Notes: generated by a model not told the origin, from the letters alone. 64,000 nucleotides of DNA from an uncultured Chloroflexota bacterium (GCA_937879875.1 CALFMN010000079.1:1-64000); one strand, 5' to 3'. Counted from the first letter of the stretch, positions 45,393-59,899 are shown. Made by a program: numbers and translations.

Positions 45393-45845
45393 TCATTCGA
45401 CAACACGCCACTGCACGAGGGTGAAGTCCTCGTCCGGATGGTCTTCGAAGACGGCCTCGACCGCGCCGCCGATCTCGACCTGCTGCATAGCGTCGCCGAG
45501 CAAGTTGCCGACCATGCGTACGTTGTCCGCATCCGGCAGCTCAACCAGCACGACCAGGTACGGGCAGGCGTCCTTGAGCGCCGGGTGGACCGGATGCCAG
45601 ATCCGCTCCCAGCTAAAGATGCGGCCGCGCCCGGCGACGCGCTCCCAGCGCAGGTCAAACGACCGGCAACGGAAGCAGATGAACTCTGGCCCCCACTGAG
45701 AGCCGTTGCAGGCGTTGCAGCGCTGCACCAGCAACTCGTGGCGCTTCGCCGCCGCCCAGAACGGCGCGTCGAGCCCGTCCGGCGAAGGCCGCGGCGCCGG
45801 CAAACCGGGCGGCAAGTACGAGTCGCGCATCGTCTTCGTGGTCAT
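45393..45845 (-). CDS. Mirror copy of the DUF35 protein
   Basis: Identical to 32270..32722, with the four-Cys zinc ribbon. Confidence 0.85.
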   Translation of the reverse strand: MTTKTMRDSYLPPGLPAPRPSPDGLDAPFWAAAKRHELLVQRCNACNGSQWGPEFICFRCRSFDLRWERVAGRGRIFSWERIWHPVHPALKDACPYLVVLVELPDADNVRMVGNLLGDAMQQVEIGGAVEAVFEDHPDEDFTLVQWRVVE

Positions 45846-46023
45846 CAACACTTTCCTTGTTCAACCGTCTCCCGGCGCCAACCCCGAGGGCGCACGCCGT
45901 GCGTCCCTACCGTCAATCGCTAACCCGAGACCCTCCGGATTGCTGCAAACCGGATCGCCCCTCTCCTTCCCCGCATTATTGGGGGAAGGAGAGGGGAGGG
46001 GGTGAGGATGAGGGCCGCGCCGC

Positions 46024-47193
46024 TCATGCTCGCAGGATCAGACTGCTGACCGGCGAAACCATTGGACCCGAAGCGACCAGCGAGATCTTGCAGTCCTGCA
46101 CCTGGCAGGTGGACGTGCCGCGGATCTGCCGCACCGCCTCGGTGATCAGCTCCAGCCCGTGCATGTAGCACTCGGCCAGGTTGCCGCCGCTGGTATTGAT
46201 CGGCAGCTTGCCCTGCGGCCAGGTCAGGTTCTCCACGGTACAGAACTCGTTTGCTTCGTCGGGCGAGCAGAAGCCGTGCTCGACCAGGCTCATCAGCACG
46301 CCGCCGGTGAAGTTCTCGTAGACCTGCGCCACCTGCACGTCTTTGGGCGCGATGCCGGCCAGCTCGTAGAGCAGCGGCGCCACGCCCTTAAAGTTCGAGG
46401 TGCCGTAGTCGGGCGCGTTGTGCGCGGGCGCACCCTGGCGGTAGAACGAGCCCTGCGCCGCGGCCATGATGATCGCCGGCTTCTGCCTGAGGTCGCGCGC
46501 CCGCTCGGGCGTGGTCACGATCACCGCCGCGGCGCCGTCGTTCTCCTGGCAGCAGTCGAACAGGCGGAACGGCTCGACGATCCAGCGGGCATTGTCGTAG
46601 TCCTCGCGCGAGAGCGGCCGGCCGTACATGATCGCCCGCGGGTTGAACTGCGCGTGGTGATACGAGGCGAGCGAGATCGCCGCCAGCGCATCGTGACCGA
46701 TGTTGTGGTCGTACATGAAGCGACGCACACGCATGGCGAAGGTCTGCGCCGGCGAGAGCAGACCGTATGGCTGCGTGTAGGACATCGGGTAGGTCGAGGC
46801 TTTCGCCTGCGACCCTTGCCCGAAGCGGCCGAACTGACCCTGCGCCAGCGAGCGGTAGGCGACGACATACTTCGCGTAGCCGGCAGCCACCGCCGCGGCC
46901 GCGTTGCCGACGGCGCCCGAGCCACCACCGCCGCCACCGCCCCAGAACATGTTGGAGAAGCCGATCTGGGGCAGACCCAGCGCGGCGGCGAGACGGGTCG
47001 GATCGTTGCGGTCGTTGCTGTAGCTGGCGAAACCGTCGATCTGCTCGACCGTGAGGCCGGCATCCTCGACGGCGAGCAGGATCGCTTCGAGTGCAAGCTG
47101 GAACTCGGGTGTTGGCGCGGCGCCGCGCTTGTAGTAGCGCGTTTCGCCGATGCCGACGATAGCAGTCTTGTCCTTGATGCCGGGCTCGGTCAT
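46024..47193 (-). CDS. Mirror copy of the Cys-less thiolase-fold protein
   Basis: Identical to 30922..32091, including the glycine run in place of the nucleophile loop. Confidence 0.82.
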   Translation of the reverse strand: MTEPGIKDKTAIVGIGETRYYKRGAAPTPEFQLALEAILLAVEDAGLTVEQIDGFASYSNDRNDPTRLAAALGLPQIGFSNMFWGGGGGGGSGAVGNAAAAVAAGYAKYVVAYRSLAQGQFGRFGQGSQAKASTYPMSYTQPYGLLSPAQTFAMRVRRFMYDHNIGHDALAAISLASYHHAQFNPRAIMYGRPLSREDYDNARWIVEPFRLFDCCQENDGAAAVIVTTPERARDLRQKPAIIMAAAQGSFYRQGAPAHNAPDYGTSNFKGVAPLLYELAGIAPKDVQVAQVYENFTGGVLMSLVEHGFCSPDEANEFCTVENLTWPQGKLPINTSGGNLAECYMHGLELITEAVRQIRGTSTCQVQDCKISLVASGPMVSPVSSLILRA

Positions 47194-47399
47194 GGATGCC
47201 CCCGTGTCGTTTTTGCCGGTCCTTCGACGTGGCCTCGCCGCCCGATGGTCGGCGGGTCCGGCTTGAACGGTACGGTTTGGGCGCGGATTCCGCAAGTACG
47301 TCGCCGGCTGGAGCGGTGATTTTGCCGCGGCCGCGGCACGCAGAGGTGGACCGAACCGCAAAGACCATTATCAGGTGAGCCGCAACGGAACGCGGGCCG

Positions 47400-48209
47400 C
47401 TACGCGCTCTGGGCGGCGCGCAGGGCGCTCGCCGTCGCCTCGTCGGCGGGAAAGAATGACTCGATCATCAGCTCGGCGGGCGTGATGTCGACGGCGGTGC
47501 CGAAGGTCGCGACGGTGCTGAAGAAGGTCAGCTCCAGCGTGGCCGAGGCCCGCAGGACCAGCGGTACGAACAGCGCGGACACGGCATCCGCGTGCGGCGC
47601 CGACTCGGCGTTGCCGCCGGGATAGCCGCGCAGCTCGCGCTCGAGCGCGGCCAGCTCCACGGTCGCGGTGAGCAGCACCTGGCGGTGCAGGCGAGCGAGC
47701 AGGTGGGCGCGATATTCGGCAAGGTTGACGATGCGCGGTGCGAGACCGTCCGGATGGAGCGTCAGCCGCAGGGCATTGACCGGCGGCGCCAGCAGCGCTG
47801 GCGCCACGCCGGAGCTGATGATCGCCAGCGCCGGCCGGTTCGCCGAGACCAGATCCCACTGGCGGTCGACGACGACGGCAGGGAAGGGCTCGTGGCCGGC
47901 GAGGATCTTGTCGATCGCCTCGCGCACCGGCGCCATCTCTTCGGTGTCGAGCGGGGATTGGCGGTAGACGGGCGCGTAGCCGGCGGCGAGCAGCAGCGCG
48001 TTGCGCTCTCGTAACGGCACGTCGAGTTGCTCGGCCAGGTGCAGCACGAGCTCCCGGCTGGGCCGCGAGCGACCCGTCTCCACGAAGCTCAGGTGCCGGG
48101 TCGAGACCTCAGCTTCGACTGAGAGATCGAGCTGGCTCAACCGGCGACGTTGCCGCCAGTCTCGCAGCAACTCGCCCACGCCGCCGGCCGGGGATATCAC
48201 CGCGTTCAT
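47400..48209 (-). CDS. Mirror copy of the MmyB-like regulator
   Basis: Identical to 29906..30715; the 15-bp palindrome is at 48246..48260. Confidence 0.85.
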   Translation of the reverse strand: MNAVISPAGGVGELLRDWRQRRRLSQLDLSVEAEVSTRHLSFVETGRSRPSRELVLHLAEQLDVPLRERNALLLAAGYAPVYRQSPLDTEEMAPVREAIDKILAGHEPFPAVVVDRQWDLVSANRPALAIISSGVAPALLAPPVNALRLTLHPDGLAPRIVNLAEYRAHLLARLHRQVLLTATVELAALERELRGYPGGNAESAPHADAVSALFVPLVLRASATLELTFFSTVATFGTAVDITPAELMIESFFPADEATASALRAAQSA

Positions 48210-48306
48210 CGATCGTATCGTAGCGCAACGCCCGCCGCCCGTCCGTTACCTGTCAGGTAATCGCCGGCACACAAGCGGATGCGGAGCGGGCAGAAGAGAT
48301 CCGAAC

Positions 48307-48717
48307 TCAGGCAGATTTCGGGCCGGTATATACGACTTCCAACAGCAACCGGTCCGGCGACTCGAACATCACCTGATAGTAGGTCTGATCCTCGCTGCTG
48401 GCGAACTCCGGCCGGTGCCTCGGCGTGTCGAACAGCAGCTCGACGCCGCGTTCTTTCAGGTAAGCTGCGACGGTATCGACGTCGGCCTGCGCCCGCGGCG
48501 CGATCGCGAGATGGTTCACGCCCGGCCCGTCATAGTCGTTGCCGACGTCTTTGATCTGCCCGACGAACCAGAGGCTGCTGCCGTTCTTGTCGGCAACTCC
48601 GAGCATGCTGTCATCGCCGTAAACGACTTGCCAGTCCAGAAACGCCATGATATCGCGATAGAACGGCAGATTCGCCTGTTGAACGTTCACCTGGATATGG
48701 CTGAGCTGCGTTTCCAA
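48307..48717 (-). CDS. Mirror copy of the VOC protein
   Basis: Identical to 29398..29808; promoter copy at 48791..48819. Confidence 0.8.
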   Translation of the reverse strand: METQLSHIQVNVQQANLPFYRDIMAFLDWQVVYGDDSMLGVADKNGSSLWFVGQIKDVGNDYDGPGVNHLAIAPRAQADVDTVAAYLKERGVELLFDTPRHRPEFASSEDQTYYQVMFESPDRLLLEVVYTGPKSA

Positions 48718-48902
48718 CGCGGTTCCCTTCCTGTCCCTGCCGATCCCAGGCACCGCCGCCTCGATCGCCGGGCGATCAGCTTGTTACGCAATAATAGAAC
48801 ACATATTCTGAGGCGTCAAGCGCGCGATGATCCGCGCATCGCCACGCGCGACGGCGCACACAGATGTCTGAGGGTCTGGCTCTCACTCACCGCTGCCGTA
48901 GC

Positions 48903-50492
48903 TCAGGCGTATTTGCGGCCCAGCGCCTCTTCCCAACGCAAGTAGTGGATCATGTCGGCCTGCGTGCGGTCGGGACCGGCGGGAACCACGTCCTCCGGTG
49001 CGGAGAGGAGACCGGTCAACCCGCGCTCCAGCGGCAGTTCGGCCGCGTGCCAGGCGCGCATGCCGCCATGCAACACCGCGACATCCCCGTAGCCCAGTTC
49101 GCGCAGCGTTTGCGCGGCAAGCGGCGCCTGCCCGCCGTCCACATCGCTGACAATCAGGGGTGTAGCGGGTCGGGGCGCCAGCTCAGCGATGCGCAGCTCC
49201 AGCCAACCCCGCGGCAGCCAGACCGAACCCGGCACATGGCCACGGGCGAAGGCGTCGCTTGGGTCGACGAACAGCACCATCGCATGCGGGTCGGCGCTCA
49301 GGCGCGCTTTCAGCTCGTGCGGCGCGAGCGACGGCAGTGCAGCCTCCGCCTCGCGCAGGCCGAAGACCTCGGGATCGTCCGGTCCGGCCGCCTGTGACAA
49401 CCCGGCGGCGCGCCAGGCATCGATGCCGCCGGCGAGCGCGCAGACGTTGGGAAAGCCCATCTGCCGAAACCACGAGGCGACGATCGCGGAGCGGGTGCCA
49501 TCGTCGCAGGCGAAGAGGATCGTGCCGTCGCGGACGGCGATGACATCATCGCTGCGCTGCACCGCCTGTCCGCCGGGAAACCACCAGAAGCCGGGAATGT
49601 GGCCGGCGGCGAACTCTTCCGCGGTGCGCACGTCGATCGGATAGACGCAGCGTTCGCCAGCTCCAGCTTCGGTAAGCAGCGCCTGCAGCTCCGGCGGGCC
49701 GACGAGGCGCACGCCGTCTTCGGCTGCCACGCGCGCGGCGAAGGCCTGCGCCGCCCCGCGGCCCTCCGGCGAAAGCGGCGGCAGTGCCGTGCGGTTTGCG
49801 CCGCGTTCCAGCTCCAGACCGGCGAGCACCCAGCCGGACGTGCCGTTCTTCAGGCTCACGACCGGCACGCCCATGCGCTGCAAGACGCGGGCGCCGATGA
49901 TGCTGCGCGTGCGCCCGGCGCAGTTCACTACGACCGCGGCATCCGGCTGCTCGCGCATGATATCGGTGACGTGCAGGGCCAGCTCGCCGCCGGGCAGGCT
50001 GCGGCCACCGGGGATGCAGGCGCGGCGGTACTCCTCCGGCGTGCGGGTGTCGAGGATCAGCAGCTTCTCGCCGGCCTGTATGCGCCGGTGCAGCTCGTGC
50101 GCCGCAATCGTCGGCACGTGATGGCGTACCTCGACCGCCTCGCCAAAGTCCTTGCTGGGCACGTTGCTGCCCCACTCGGTGGGCAAATCCTCGCTGGCCC
50201 AGCGGTTTACGCCGCCGGCGAGCACCACGACACTCGCATAGCCCATGCCCTCAAGTGTTCGAGCGGCCAGCATCGCCCGCCGGCCACCGCTGTCGCAGAG
50301 GGCGATGTTCGCCGCGCGACAGGGCACGAGCCGGCCAAGCCGGGACTCGAGCAGCCGGCGCGGCAGACTGCTGGCGCCGGGAATGTGGGCCGTGTTGTAC
50401 TCACCGGCCTCGCGCACGTCGAGCAGCGCGGGCGGCGTGGCCCCGGCGAGCATTGTATGCAATTGCGATGGCTCGATCAGGCGTGCCCTCAC
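48903..50492 (-). CDS. Mirror copy of the four-rhodanese protein
   Basis: Identical to 27623..29212, with Cys in domains 1-3 and Asp in domain 4. Confidence 0.85.
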   Translation of the reverse strand: MRARLIEPSQLHTMLAGATPPALLDVREAGEYNTAHIPGASSLPRRLLESRLGRLVPCRAANIALCDSGGRRAMLAARTLEGMGYASVVVLAGGVNRWASEDLPTEWGSNVPSKDFGEAVEVRHHVPTIAAHELHRRIQAGEKLLILDTRTPEEYRRACIPGGRSLPGGELALHVTDIMREQPDAAVVVNCAGRTRSIIGARVLQRMGVPVVSLKNGTSGWVLAGLELERGANRTALPPLSPEGRGAAQAFAARVAAEDGVRLVGPPELQALLTEAGAGERCVYPIDVRTAEEFAAGHIPGFWWFPGGQAVQRSDDVIAVRDGTILFACDDGTRSAIVASWFRQMGFPNVCALAGGIDAWRAAGLSQAAGPDDPEVFGLREAEAALPSLAPHELKARLSADPHAMVLFVDPSDAFARGHVPGSVWLPRGWLELRIAELAPRPATPLIVSDVDGGQAPLAAQTLRELGYGDVAVLHGGMRAWHAAELPLERGLTGLLSAPEDVVPAGPDRTQADMIHYLRWEEALGRKYA

Positions 50493-50679
50493 TCCCCCTT
50501 ACCCCTCTCTCCCATCTCGCTCATTTGAAGGAACGTGTGAAGGAACGTGGAAACGGGCGAGAGGGGCGATCCGGTTTTGGCGGCACGAGGGCGTCGCATC
50601 GAGCGATACACCGCCCGGCACGTGCGCGCCATCTCGCCGTCGGTCGCCTGCCACGCCTTGTAGTGTTCATATCTACGCC

Positions 50680-51849
50680 CTACGTCCGGCGCCCTACGCC
50701 CTGGTCAACGATCGTGCTGTGGGCGATGGTGCTGATCCTGTCGAGGCGCTGCGTGTGCCAGGGCTCTTCGCACATCGCGTTGCTCAGATACGTGAAGGAG
50801 ACACCCGATTCCGGGTCGGCCCAGGAGTAGGAGCTGCCGGCGCCGCCGTGGCCGTAGGTGCTGGGTGAGGCGATCGCGCCGAGGCCGCGGATCGTCGGCG
50901 TGAAGCCACGCACATGGGGACCGAGGCCGCGATGCATCGGCATGCCCATGTTCTCGTCGAGGCGGTCGCCGGTGTGGTTGCGCGTGACGAATTCGATCAT
51001 GCGCGGGCTGAGCACGCGCACGCCGTTTAATGTGCCGCCGGCCAGCATCATCTGGTAGAAGGCCGCGTAGGCCGCCGCCGTGGCGAAGCCGCCGCCGCCC
51101 GGCACGCCCGCCGCGCGGAACGCCGCCGTGTTGCGGCCCGGCGCGGGCGCCATGCGTCCATCCTGCACCGCGTGGAAGTCGGCGCAGCGGGCCTGCTCGG
51201 CCTCGGGCACGCCGACGAAGATGTCGGCCAATCCCAGCGGGTCGAGCAGTTCTGAGCGGATTACCTCGCGGAAGTCGCGGCCGGTGATCGCCTCGATCAG
51301 CACGGCCGCCGTCCAGTGCGCCGAGGCGCCATGATACTGAATTTTGGCGCCGGGCGTCCATTCGAGGGTGAAGTCGCAGACGCTGCGGCGCAGCAGCTCG
51401 TGGTCCGTCCAGGCGTCTTCGGAAACGACCGCGCCGGGGAAGCCGGCCTGGTGCGTGAGCAGCTGAAACAGCGTGATCTCGCCCTTGCCGTTGCGGGAGA
51501 ACTCCGGCACGTGCTCGGCGATGCGGTCAGCGAAGCGCAGCAGTCCACGCTCGACCAGGACCCAGATCGTCGCCGCGGTGATGACCTTGGTCTGCGACAT
51601 CAACAGCCAGGTGGTGCTCGCGTTCGCCGGCTCGGCGTTCGGCTCCAGCCGCGCTCGGCCGAAGCTGCGGCAGGCCGCCAGCTTGCCGTACCGCGCCAGC
51701 GCGATCTGCGCGCCGGGATAACGGCCCTCGGCGATCTGCTGCTCGATCAGGCCGTACAGCCGCTCCAGCCGCTCCGGGTCGATGCCGAGCGCAGCGGGCT
51801 CGGCCTCCGGCAGCAGCGTCTGCGCGGGCTTCGTCGCGGTGCTGACCAT
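50680..51849 (-). CDS. Mirror copy of the serine hydrolase
   Basis: Identical to 26266..27435 with the SQTK motif. Confidence 0.83.
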   Translation of the reverse strand: MVSTATKPAQTLLPEAEPAALGIDPERLERLYGLIEQQIAEGRYPGAQIALARYGKLAACRSFGRARLEPNAEPANASTTWLLMSQTKVITAATIWVLVERGLLRFADRIAEHVPEFSRNGKGEITLFQLLTHQAGFPGAVVSEDAWTDHELLRRSVCDFTLEWTPGAKIQYHGASAHWTAAVLIEAITGRDFREVIRSELLDPLGLADIFVGVPEAEQARCADFHAVQDGRMAPAPGRNTAAFRAAGVPGGGGFATAAAYAAFYQMMLAGGTLNGVRVLSPRMIEFVTRNHTGDRLDENMGMPMHRGLGPHVRGFTPTIRGLGAIASPSTYGHGGAGSSYSWADPESGVSFTYLSNAMCEEPWHTQRLDRISTIAHSTIVDQGVGRRT

Positions 51850-52012
51850 CCTCACGCCTCCGTTTAATTCTGGCCTGACGCCGGCAGTATAGCGCGACAA
51901 CGCCACGGGCGAGTGAATTCTCCCGCCATCTCCAATCCGCGCGGCTACGGCCGGACGATGGCGGTGATCGTGAGATCCTTGGGCGGCACGGCGACGGCGC
52001 ATTGGACGAGGG

Positions 52013-55339
<3,327 letters not shown>

Positions 55340-55508
55340 TGGTCACCTCCGGTGAGGGCAGCAGCACATGGAGCGATGAGCGCCGGGCCGGTGAAACGGC
55401 GGCGCGCTGTTGGTTGCGGCTGCGCCGCAACGGGCGGTTCACGAACCGCCCCTACCGACCTTTGACCTACACCCATCGCCCTGTACTCTTGCCTGCTGGC
55501 TGCTGCCC

Positions 55509-55847
55509 AAAACAAAAGGCCCGCCCCTCCTGATTGAGGGACGGGCCGAACATGGCAACCCGCGGTACCACCCTGCTTGCCGCGCCGAGGCGCGGCCGCT
55601 CTGCCGGAGCACGTGCCGGACTGCGCCGGCGAATGCTCCTGCCCCTGGTAACGGTGGGCGCTCCGTCCGGGTCTACCGGCACGCTGGTACGTGCTTTCGG
55701 CCGGAAGCTCGGGAGGGATCTTCAGCAGGGGGCGCGGCGTCCGCTTGCACCAAACCGGACTCGCTGGGCCGGCCGGCCCCGCCTACTCGTCTCCGTCGTC
55801 GCCGAATATATCCGTTCAAGATGGCCGTGCAGCGGCCATGTAGGATT
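55509..55847 (-). promoter_or_regulatory. Mirror copy of the ileS T-box leader
   Basis: T-box sequence at 55560..55574, terminator at 55509..55547 and candidate specifier at 55717..55719, all on the minus strand; promoter copy at 55854..55883. Confidence 0.85.
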
Positions 55848-55982
55848 AAACCAAGTGTAGAGAGCCGCGGCGAGACCTGTCAAACGCGCGGACAACAACA
55901 TCCGGCGAGTGGTTCTCGCTCTCCCGTAGCCCGTGGCGCGCGGAGACGCTACCATGCGTCAAGATACGCTGGGAGAGAGCGC

Positions 55983-57239
55983 ATGGTCGGCACACGCGCC
56001 GCGGAGAAGAGCGGCACCGGGCAGTCCTGGAGTGAGGCAGAGATCACGCGCCTGCTGGCGGCGCCGGCGCGCGTGGCGCAGGGCTGGGTGCCTGGACCAC
56101 CACCGGGCAAACCGGTGATCTCGCTGTACGCCGGCGTGCCCGACGCGCCCACCTTCCCGGTGGCCGAGATCGGCGAGGCCATGCAGACGGTGCTCAAACG
56201 AGAACCCGCGCCCGCGCTCGAGTATCTGCTCGGCACGCCACAGGGCGTACCCGAACTGCGGCAACTGGTCGTGGAGGAGATGGAGCCCGAGCCCGGCCTC
56301 GCCTTGTCCGCCGAGAACGTGGTGATTACCAGCGGCAGCGCCCATGCCTTCGCCTGCGTCTGCCAGACCTTCCTCGACCCCGGCGACTACTGCGTGATCG
56401 AGGCGCCGACCTACGCCGGTGCGATCCGTACGGCCAAGGGTTCAGGCGCCCTCTTCGCAACCGTGCCGATGGACGAGCAGGGCATGCGCGCCGATTTGCT
56501 GGACGATACGCTGGAGCGGTTGGAACACGAGGGCACGCCTGCCAAGCTCATCTACAGCATCCCGGTCTTTCACAATCCGGCCGGCCTGACGATGCCGCTG
56601 GAGCGGCGCCGCCAGCTCATCGAGGTCGCCTCGCGCCACCGCGTGCTGATCGTGGAAGACGATGCGTACGGCGAACTGCGCTACCGCGGCGAGCCCGTGC
56701 CCTCGTTACTCTCGCTCTCCGGCGGCGACGGCGTGCTGCGCTGCGGCACCGTCAGCAAGACGATCGCCCCGGGCCTGCGCGTCGGCTGGATCAAGGGACC
56801 GAAGCCGCTGATCGACGGCCTCGTGCGCATGCGCTTCGACAACGGCACCAGCCCCTTCGCGCAACGCATCGTGCGCACCTACGTCGAGGCCGGCCACTTC
56901 CGGCCGCACGTCGCCATCGTCCGCGACGTCTACAAGCGCAAATTTGAGGCGATGGATGCCGCGCTGGGCGAGCATCTCAGCCGCCTGTGCTCCTGGACCG
57001 ACCCCGACGGCGGCTTCTTCATCTGGGTCAAGCTGCCGGACGGCGTCAGCGACCTCGCCTTGCAGCCGCTCGCCTGGGACGAAGGGGTGAGCTACTTCCC
57101 CGGCAGCGCGTTTTATCTGGACGACGACTGCCACGGCTACATCCGCCTCGCCTTCAGCGCCGTGAAACAGAACGAGATCGGCGAAGCCGTGGCTCGCCTG
57201 GGCCGCGCCATCGCGCGCGCCGCTGCCGGCACTCACTGA
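55983..57239 (+). CDS. Mirror copy of the PLP-dependent aminotransferase
   Basis: Identical to 20876..22132, PLP lysine at residue 259. Confidence 0.85.
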   Translation: MVGTRAAEKSGTGQSWSEAEITRLLAAPARVAQGWVPGPPPGKPVISLYAGVPDAPTFPVAEIGEAMQTVLKREPAPALEYLLGTPQGVPELRQLVVEEMEPEPGLALSAENVVITSGSAHAFACVCQTFLDPGDYCVIEAPTYAGAIRTAKGSGALFATVPMDEQGMRADLLDDTLERLEHEGTPAKLIYSIPVFHNPAGLTMPLERRRQLIEVASRHRVLIVEDDAYGELRYRGEPVPSLLSLSGGDGVLRCGTVSKTIAPGLRVGWIKGPKPLIDGLVRMRFDNGTSPFAQRIVRTYVEAGHFRPHVAIVRDVYKRKFEAMDAALGEHLSRLCSWTDPDGGFFIWVKLPDGVSDLALQPLAWDEGVSYFPGSAFYLDDDCHGYIRLAFSAVKQNEIGEAVARLGRAIARAAAGTH

Positions 57240-57241
57240 CC

Positions 57242-58456
57242 TTGTGCTCGCTGGCGGCGATTGGCCCAGTCGGGGAACTGTTCCTGCTGCCTGACGCGGG
57301 TGATGCCGTTACGCTCCTGCATCCGGAGCGGCCGGCCCCTGCCCCGCTGACTCGCCCGCCCTTCGCGTACGCCTGGCCGACCTGGACGGCCGATGGGACT
57401 TCGCTGCTTGTCTCGACCATCGAAACCGGGGCGAGCGGACAGCCCCCCGCCCAGTTGCTGCGCGTCGCAACACGCGGCGAGTCCGTGGCGTCGCTGTTTC
57501 GCAGCCCTGAGGGCGGCGGCCTGCTCGGCCCGGGCATGCCGTATTATGTCAATCCGTCGCCCGACGCCCAACATGTCGCCCTGCTGACGCCGACGCCGAT
57601 GGTCGGGCTGACGCTGCTGTTCCTCGATGCCGCGGGGCGTGGTCCGGCGCAAGGCGTCGCCCGCGGCGCACCATTGTTCAGCGCCTGGTCGCCGCGGTCG
57701 GATGCGCTGTTGCTGCACGCCGGCGGCGAGTTGTCCCTGCTGGAACTGGCGACGGCGCCCGCCACGCAAACGTTTGCCACCAATCACACCGGCTACCGCG
57801 TGCCTGCCTGGTCTGCCGATGGCGAGTCGTTCGCGGTCTGTGCGGCGGACGGGCCGCGCTTCTCGCTGCAACGCTGCGATCGCGCCGGCAAGCGGCAGGA
57901 GGCGCTGGCCGGGTCGGCGAGTACCGCTGCCTTCGCCTGGTCGCCCGATGGCGGACTGATCGCGCTGGCCAGACTGTTGCACTCCGAGCCGCCGCGCTAC
58001 TCCGATCTGCGTCTGATCGGCGCCGACGGCTCTGGAGAGCGCCGGGCGCGTTGCGGAGAGTGCCTCGCCTTTGTCTGGTCGCCCTCCGGCGAGCATCTGG
58101 CCGTGCTGCTGCCCACGCCGCGCGACGGCCACGCCTCGTGGCTGGTGCTGGACCGCGATGGAGAGCCGGCGAAGCGTTTCCCCGCCTTTGAGCCATCGCC
58201 GGAGTTCAGTATGGCGATCGCCTTCTTCGATCAGTACGCTCTTTCACACCGGTTCTGGTCGGCCGACGGCACCCGGCTGCTCGCCTGCGGCCGGATGCAG
58301 CTCAACGGCACGCCGCCTGAGCTGCTGGGGCCGACCATTTACTTGCAAGATCTGCGCGACGGGAAGTCACGTTCGGTCGCTGCGGGCGCAATCGCCTTCT
58401 GGTCGCCACGGGAGCGAGAAGCGGACGAGCCGGACGAGACAAGGGACGGGGCATGA
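57242..58456 (+). CDS. Mirror copy of the PD40-type beta-propeller protein
   Basis: Identical to 19659..20873; TTG start two bases after the aminotransferase stop. Confidence 0.72.
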   Translation: MCSLAAIGPVGELFLLPDAGDAVTLLHPERPAPAPLTRPPFAYAWPTWTADGTSLLVSTIETGASGQPPAQLLRVATRGESVASLFRSPEGGGLLGPGMPYYVNPSPDAQHVALLTPTPMVGLTLLFLDAAGRGPAQGVARGAPLFSAWSPRSDALLLHAGGELSLLELATAPATQTFATNHTGYRVPAWSADGESFAVCAADGPRFSLQRCDRAGKRQEALAGSASTAAFAWSPDGGLIALARLLHSEPPRYSDLRLIGADGSGERRARCGECLAFVWSPSGEHLAVLLPTPRDGHASWLVLDRDGEPAKRFPAFEPSPEFSMAIAFFDQYALSHRFWSADGTRLLACGRMQLNGTPPELLGPTIYLQDLRDGKSRSVAAGAIAFWSPREREADEPDETRDGA

Positions 58457-58821
58457 TCTGCGCGTGGTGCATGCACTGCGGCTCCTACGACGAGGATTAC
58501 GTCTTCGACGCCGAGCGCTACTGCGGCATTTGCGGCCGGCAGATGCCGCGCGGCCGCGAGGGCTGGCTGGCAGCTTTCGCGGCGCTGACACCCGAGATGC
58601 TGGCGGTCGTCGAGCAGGAGTTGAACAAGATCGGCTGGAGCAAATCGGGCCTTAAGCCGGAGATGGTCGAGGGGATCGGCGACGCGATCGACGCCTTCGC
58701 GCGGCTGCGTCTGAGCGAGGGACGCGATCGCGACGGGCACGAGCCGGAATACTTCGCCCGCTGGCTCGACTTCGCCTGCACCTACTATCCGCCGGGTATC
58801 GGTCTGCCCGCGCCGCCATAA
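58453..58821 (+). CDS. Mirror copy of the hypothetical Zn-ribbon protein
   Basis: Identical to 19294..19662; ATGA overlap with the propeller gene. Confidence 0.68.
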   Translation: MICAWCMHCGSYDEDYVFDAERYCGICGRQMPRGREGWLAAFAALTPEMLAVVEQELNKIGWSKSGLKPEMVEGIGDAIDAFARLRLSEGRDRDGHEPEYFARWLDFACTYYPPGIGLPAPP

Positions 58822-58875
58822 GCGGGCCGCCGTTGGCCGCTCGGCGCGACGGCCGCGGCTGCTGTGGAGATAGTC

Positions 58876-59721
58876 ATGGATGCATCGGCCACCGGGCGGC
58901 AGGAAGCGGCGCTGAACGAGCAGATCGAGCGAGCGGCGCAGTTGCTGCACCGCGCCCGCTTTGCGATCGCCCTGACCGGCGCCGGGCTTTCGAAGGAGAG
59001 CGGCATCCCCACCTTCCGCGGGGAGGGCGGGCTGTGGACGCGCGACGGTGAGCCGCCGATGAACGGCTATCAGCTCTTCCTGCGCGATCCGGCTGAGCAC
59101 TGGCGCCGGCGCATCGACCCGGGGACGTCGACAAACGAGCTGGGCGACGCGATCGAGCGGGCGCGGCCGAACCCCGGCCACATCGCCTTCGCCGAACTCG
59201 AGCGGCTGGGCTACCTGCGTGCCGTTGTTACCCAGAACATCGACAACCTGCACCGCGCCGCCGGCTCGGACCAGCTGCTGGAGATCCACGGCAACCGCAC
59301 GATGCTGCGCTGCATCGGCTGCGAGGCGCGTTACCGGCTGGATCAGGTTCCGACCGACGAGCTGCCGCCGCGCTGCGACCGCTGCGGCGGCATCATCAAG
59401 TCGGATACGGTGATGTTCGGCGAGCCGATTCCCCGCTCGGTGCTGGAGCGCTGCTTCGAGGCCGCCGAGCGCGCCGATCTCTGCATCGTCGCCGGCACCT
59501 CGGCGCTGGTTACACCCGCGGCGGATATCCCGGTGACGGTCTGGCGCGCGGGCGGCGCCTTGATCGAGGTGAACGTCGACGAAACCGCGCTCACGCCCTA
59601 CTGCGCCGCCGTGCTGAACGGCCCTTCCGGGGAACTGCTGCCGCGGCTGGTCGAAGCAGTACAGGAGCTTGACCGCGCGGAGCCGGAAACGCGCGGCAGC
59701 GGAGTGAAGCGCCGTCCCTGA
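58876..59721 (+). CDS. Mirror copy of the sirtuin
   Basis: Identical to 18394..19239, catalytic His and four Zn cysteines intact. Confidence 0.87.
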   Translation: MDASATGRQEAALNEQIERAAQLLHRARFAIALTGAGLSKESGIPTFRGEGGLWTRDGEPPMNGYQLFLRDPAEHWRRRIDPGTSTNELGDAIERARPNPGHIAFAELERLGYLRAVVTQNIDNLHRAAGSDQLLEIHGNRTMLRCIGCEARYRLDQVPTDELPPRCDRCGGIIKSDTVMFGEPIPRSVLERCFEAAERADLCIVAGTSALVTPAADIPVTVWRAGGALIEVNVDETALTPYCAAVLNGPSGELLPRLVEAVQELDRAEPETRGSGVKRRP

Positions 59722-59755
59722 CGCCGCGCGGCCATGTTACACTCGTTATACAGAC

Positions 59756-59832
59756 GCCCCCATCGTCTAGTGGCCCAGGACGCCGCCCTTTCAAGGCGGA
59801 GATCAGGGGTTCGAATCCCCTTGGGGGTACCA
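59756..59832 (+). tRNA. Mirror copy of tRNA-Glu (TTC)
   Basis: Base-identical to 18283..18359, including the encoded CCA. Confidence 0.9.
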
Positions 59833-59899
59833 CGCCGGCCGTGCGGCGTCCGCGGTGCTCCTGCCTTCGCTCGCCGACCGAAATTCAATCGATCGCGTT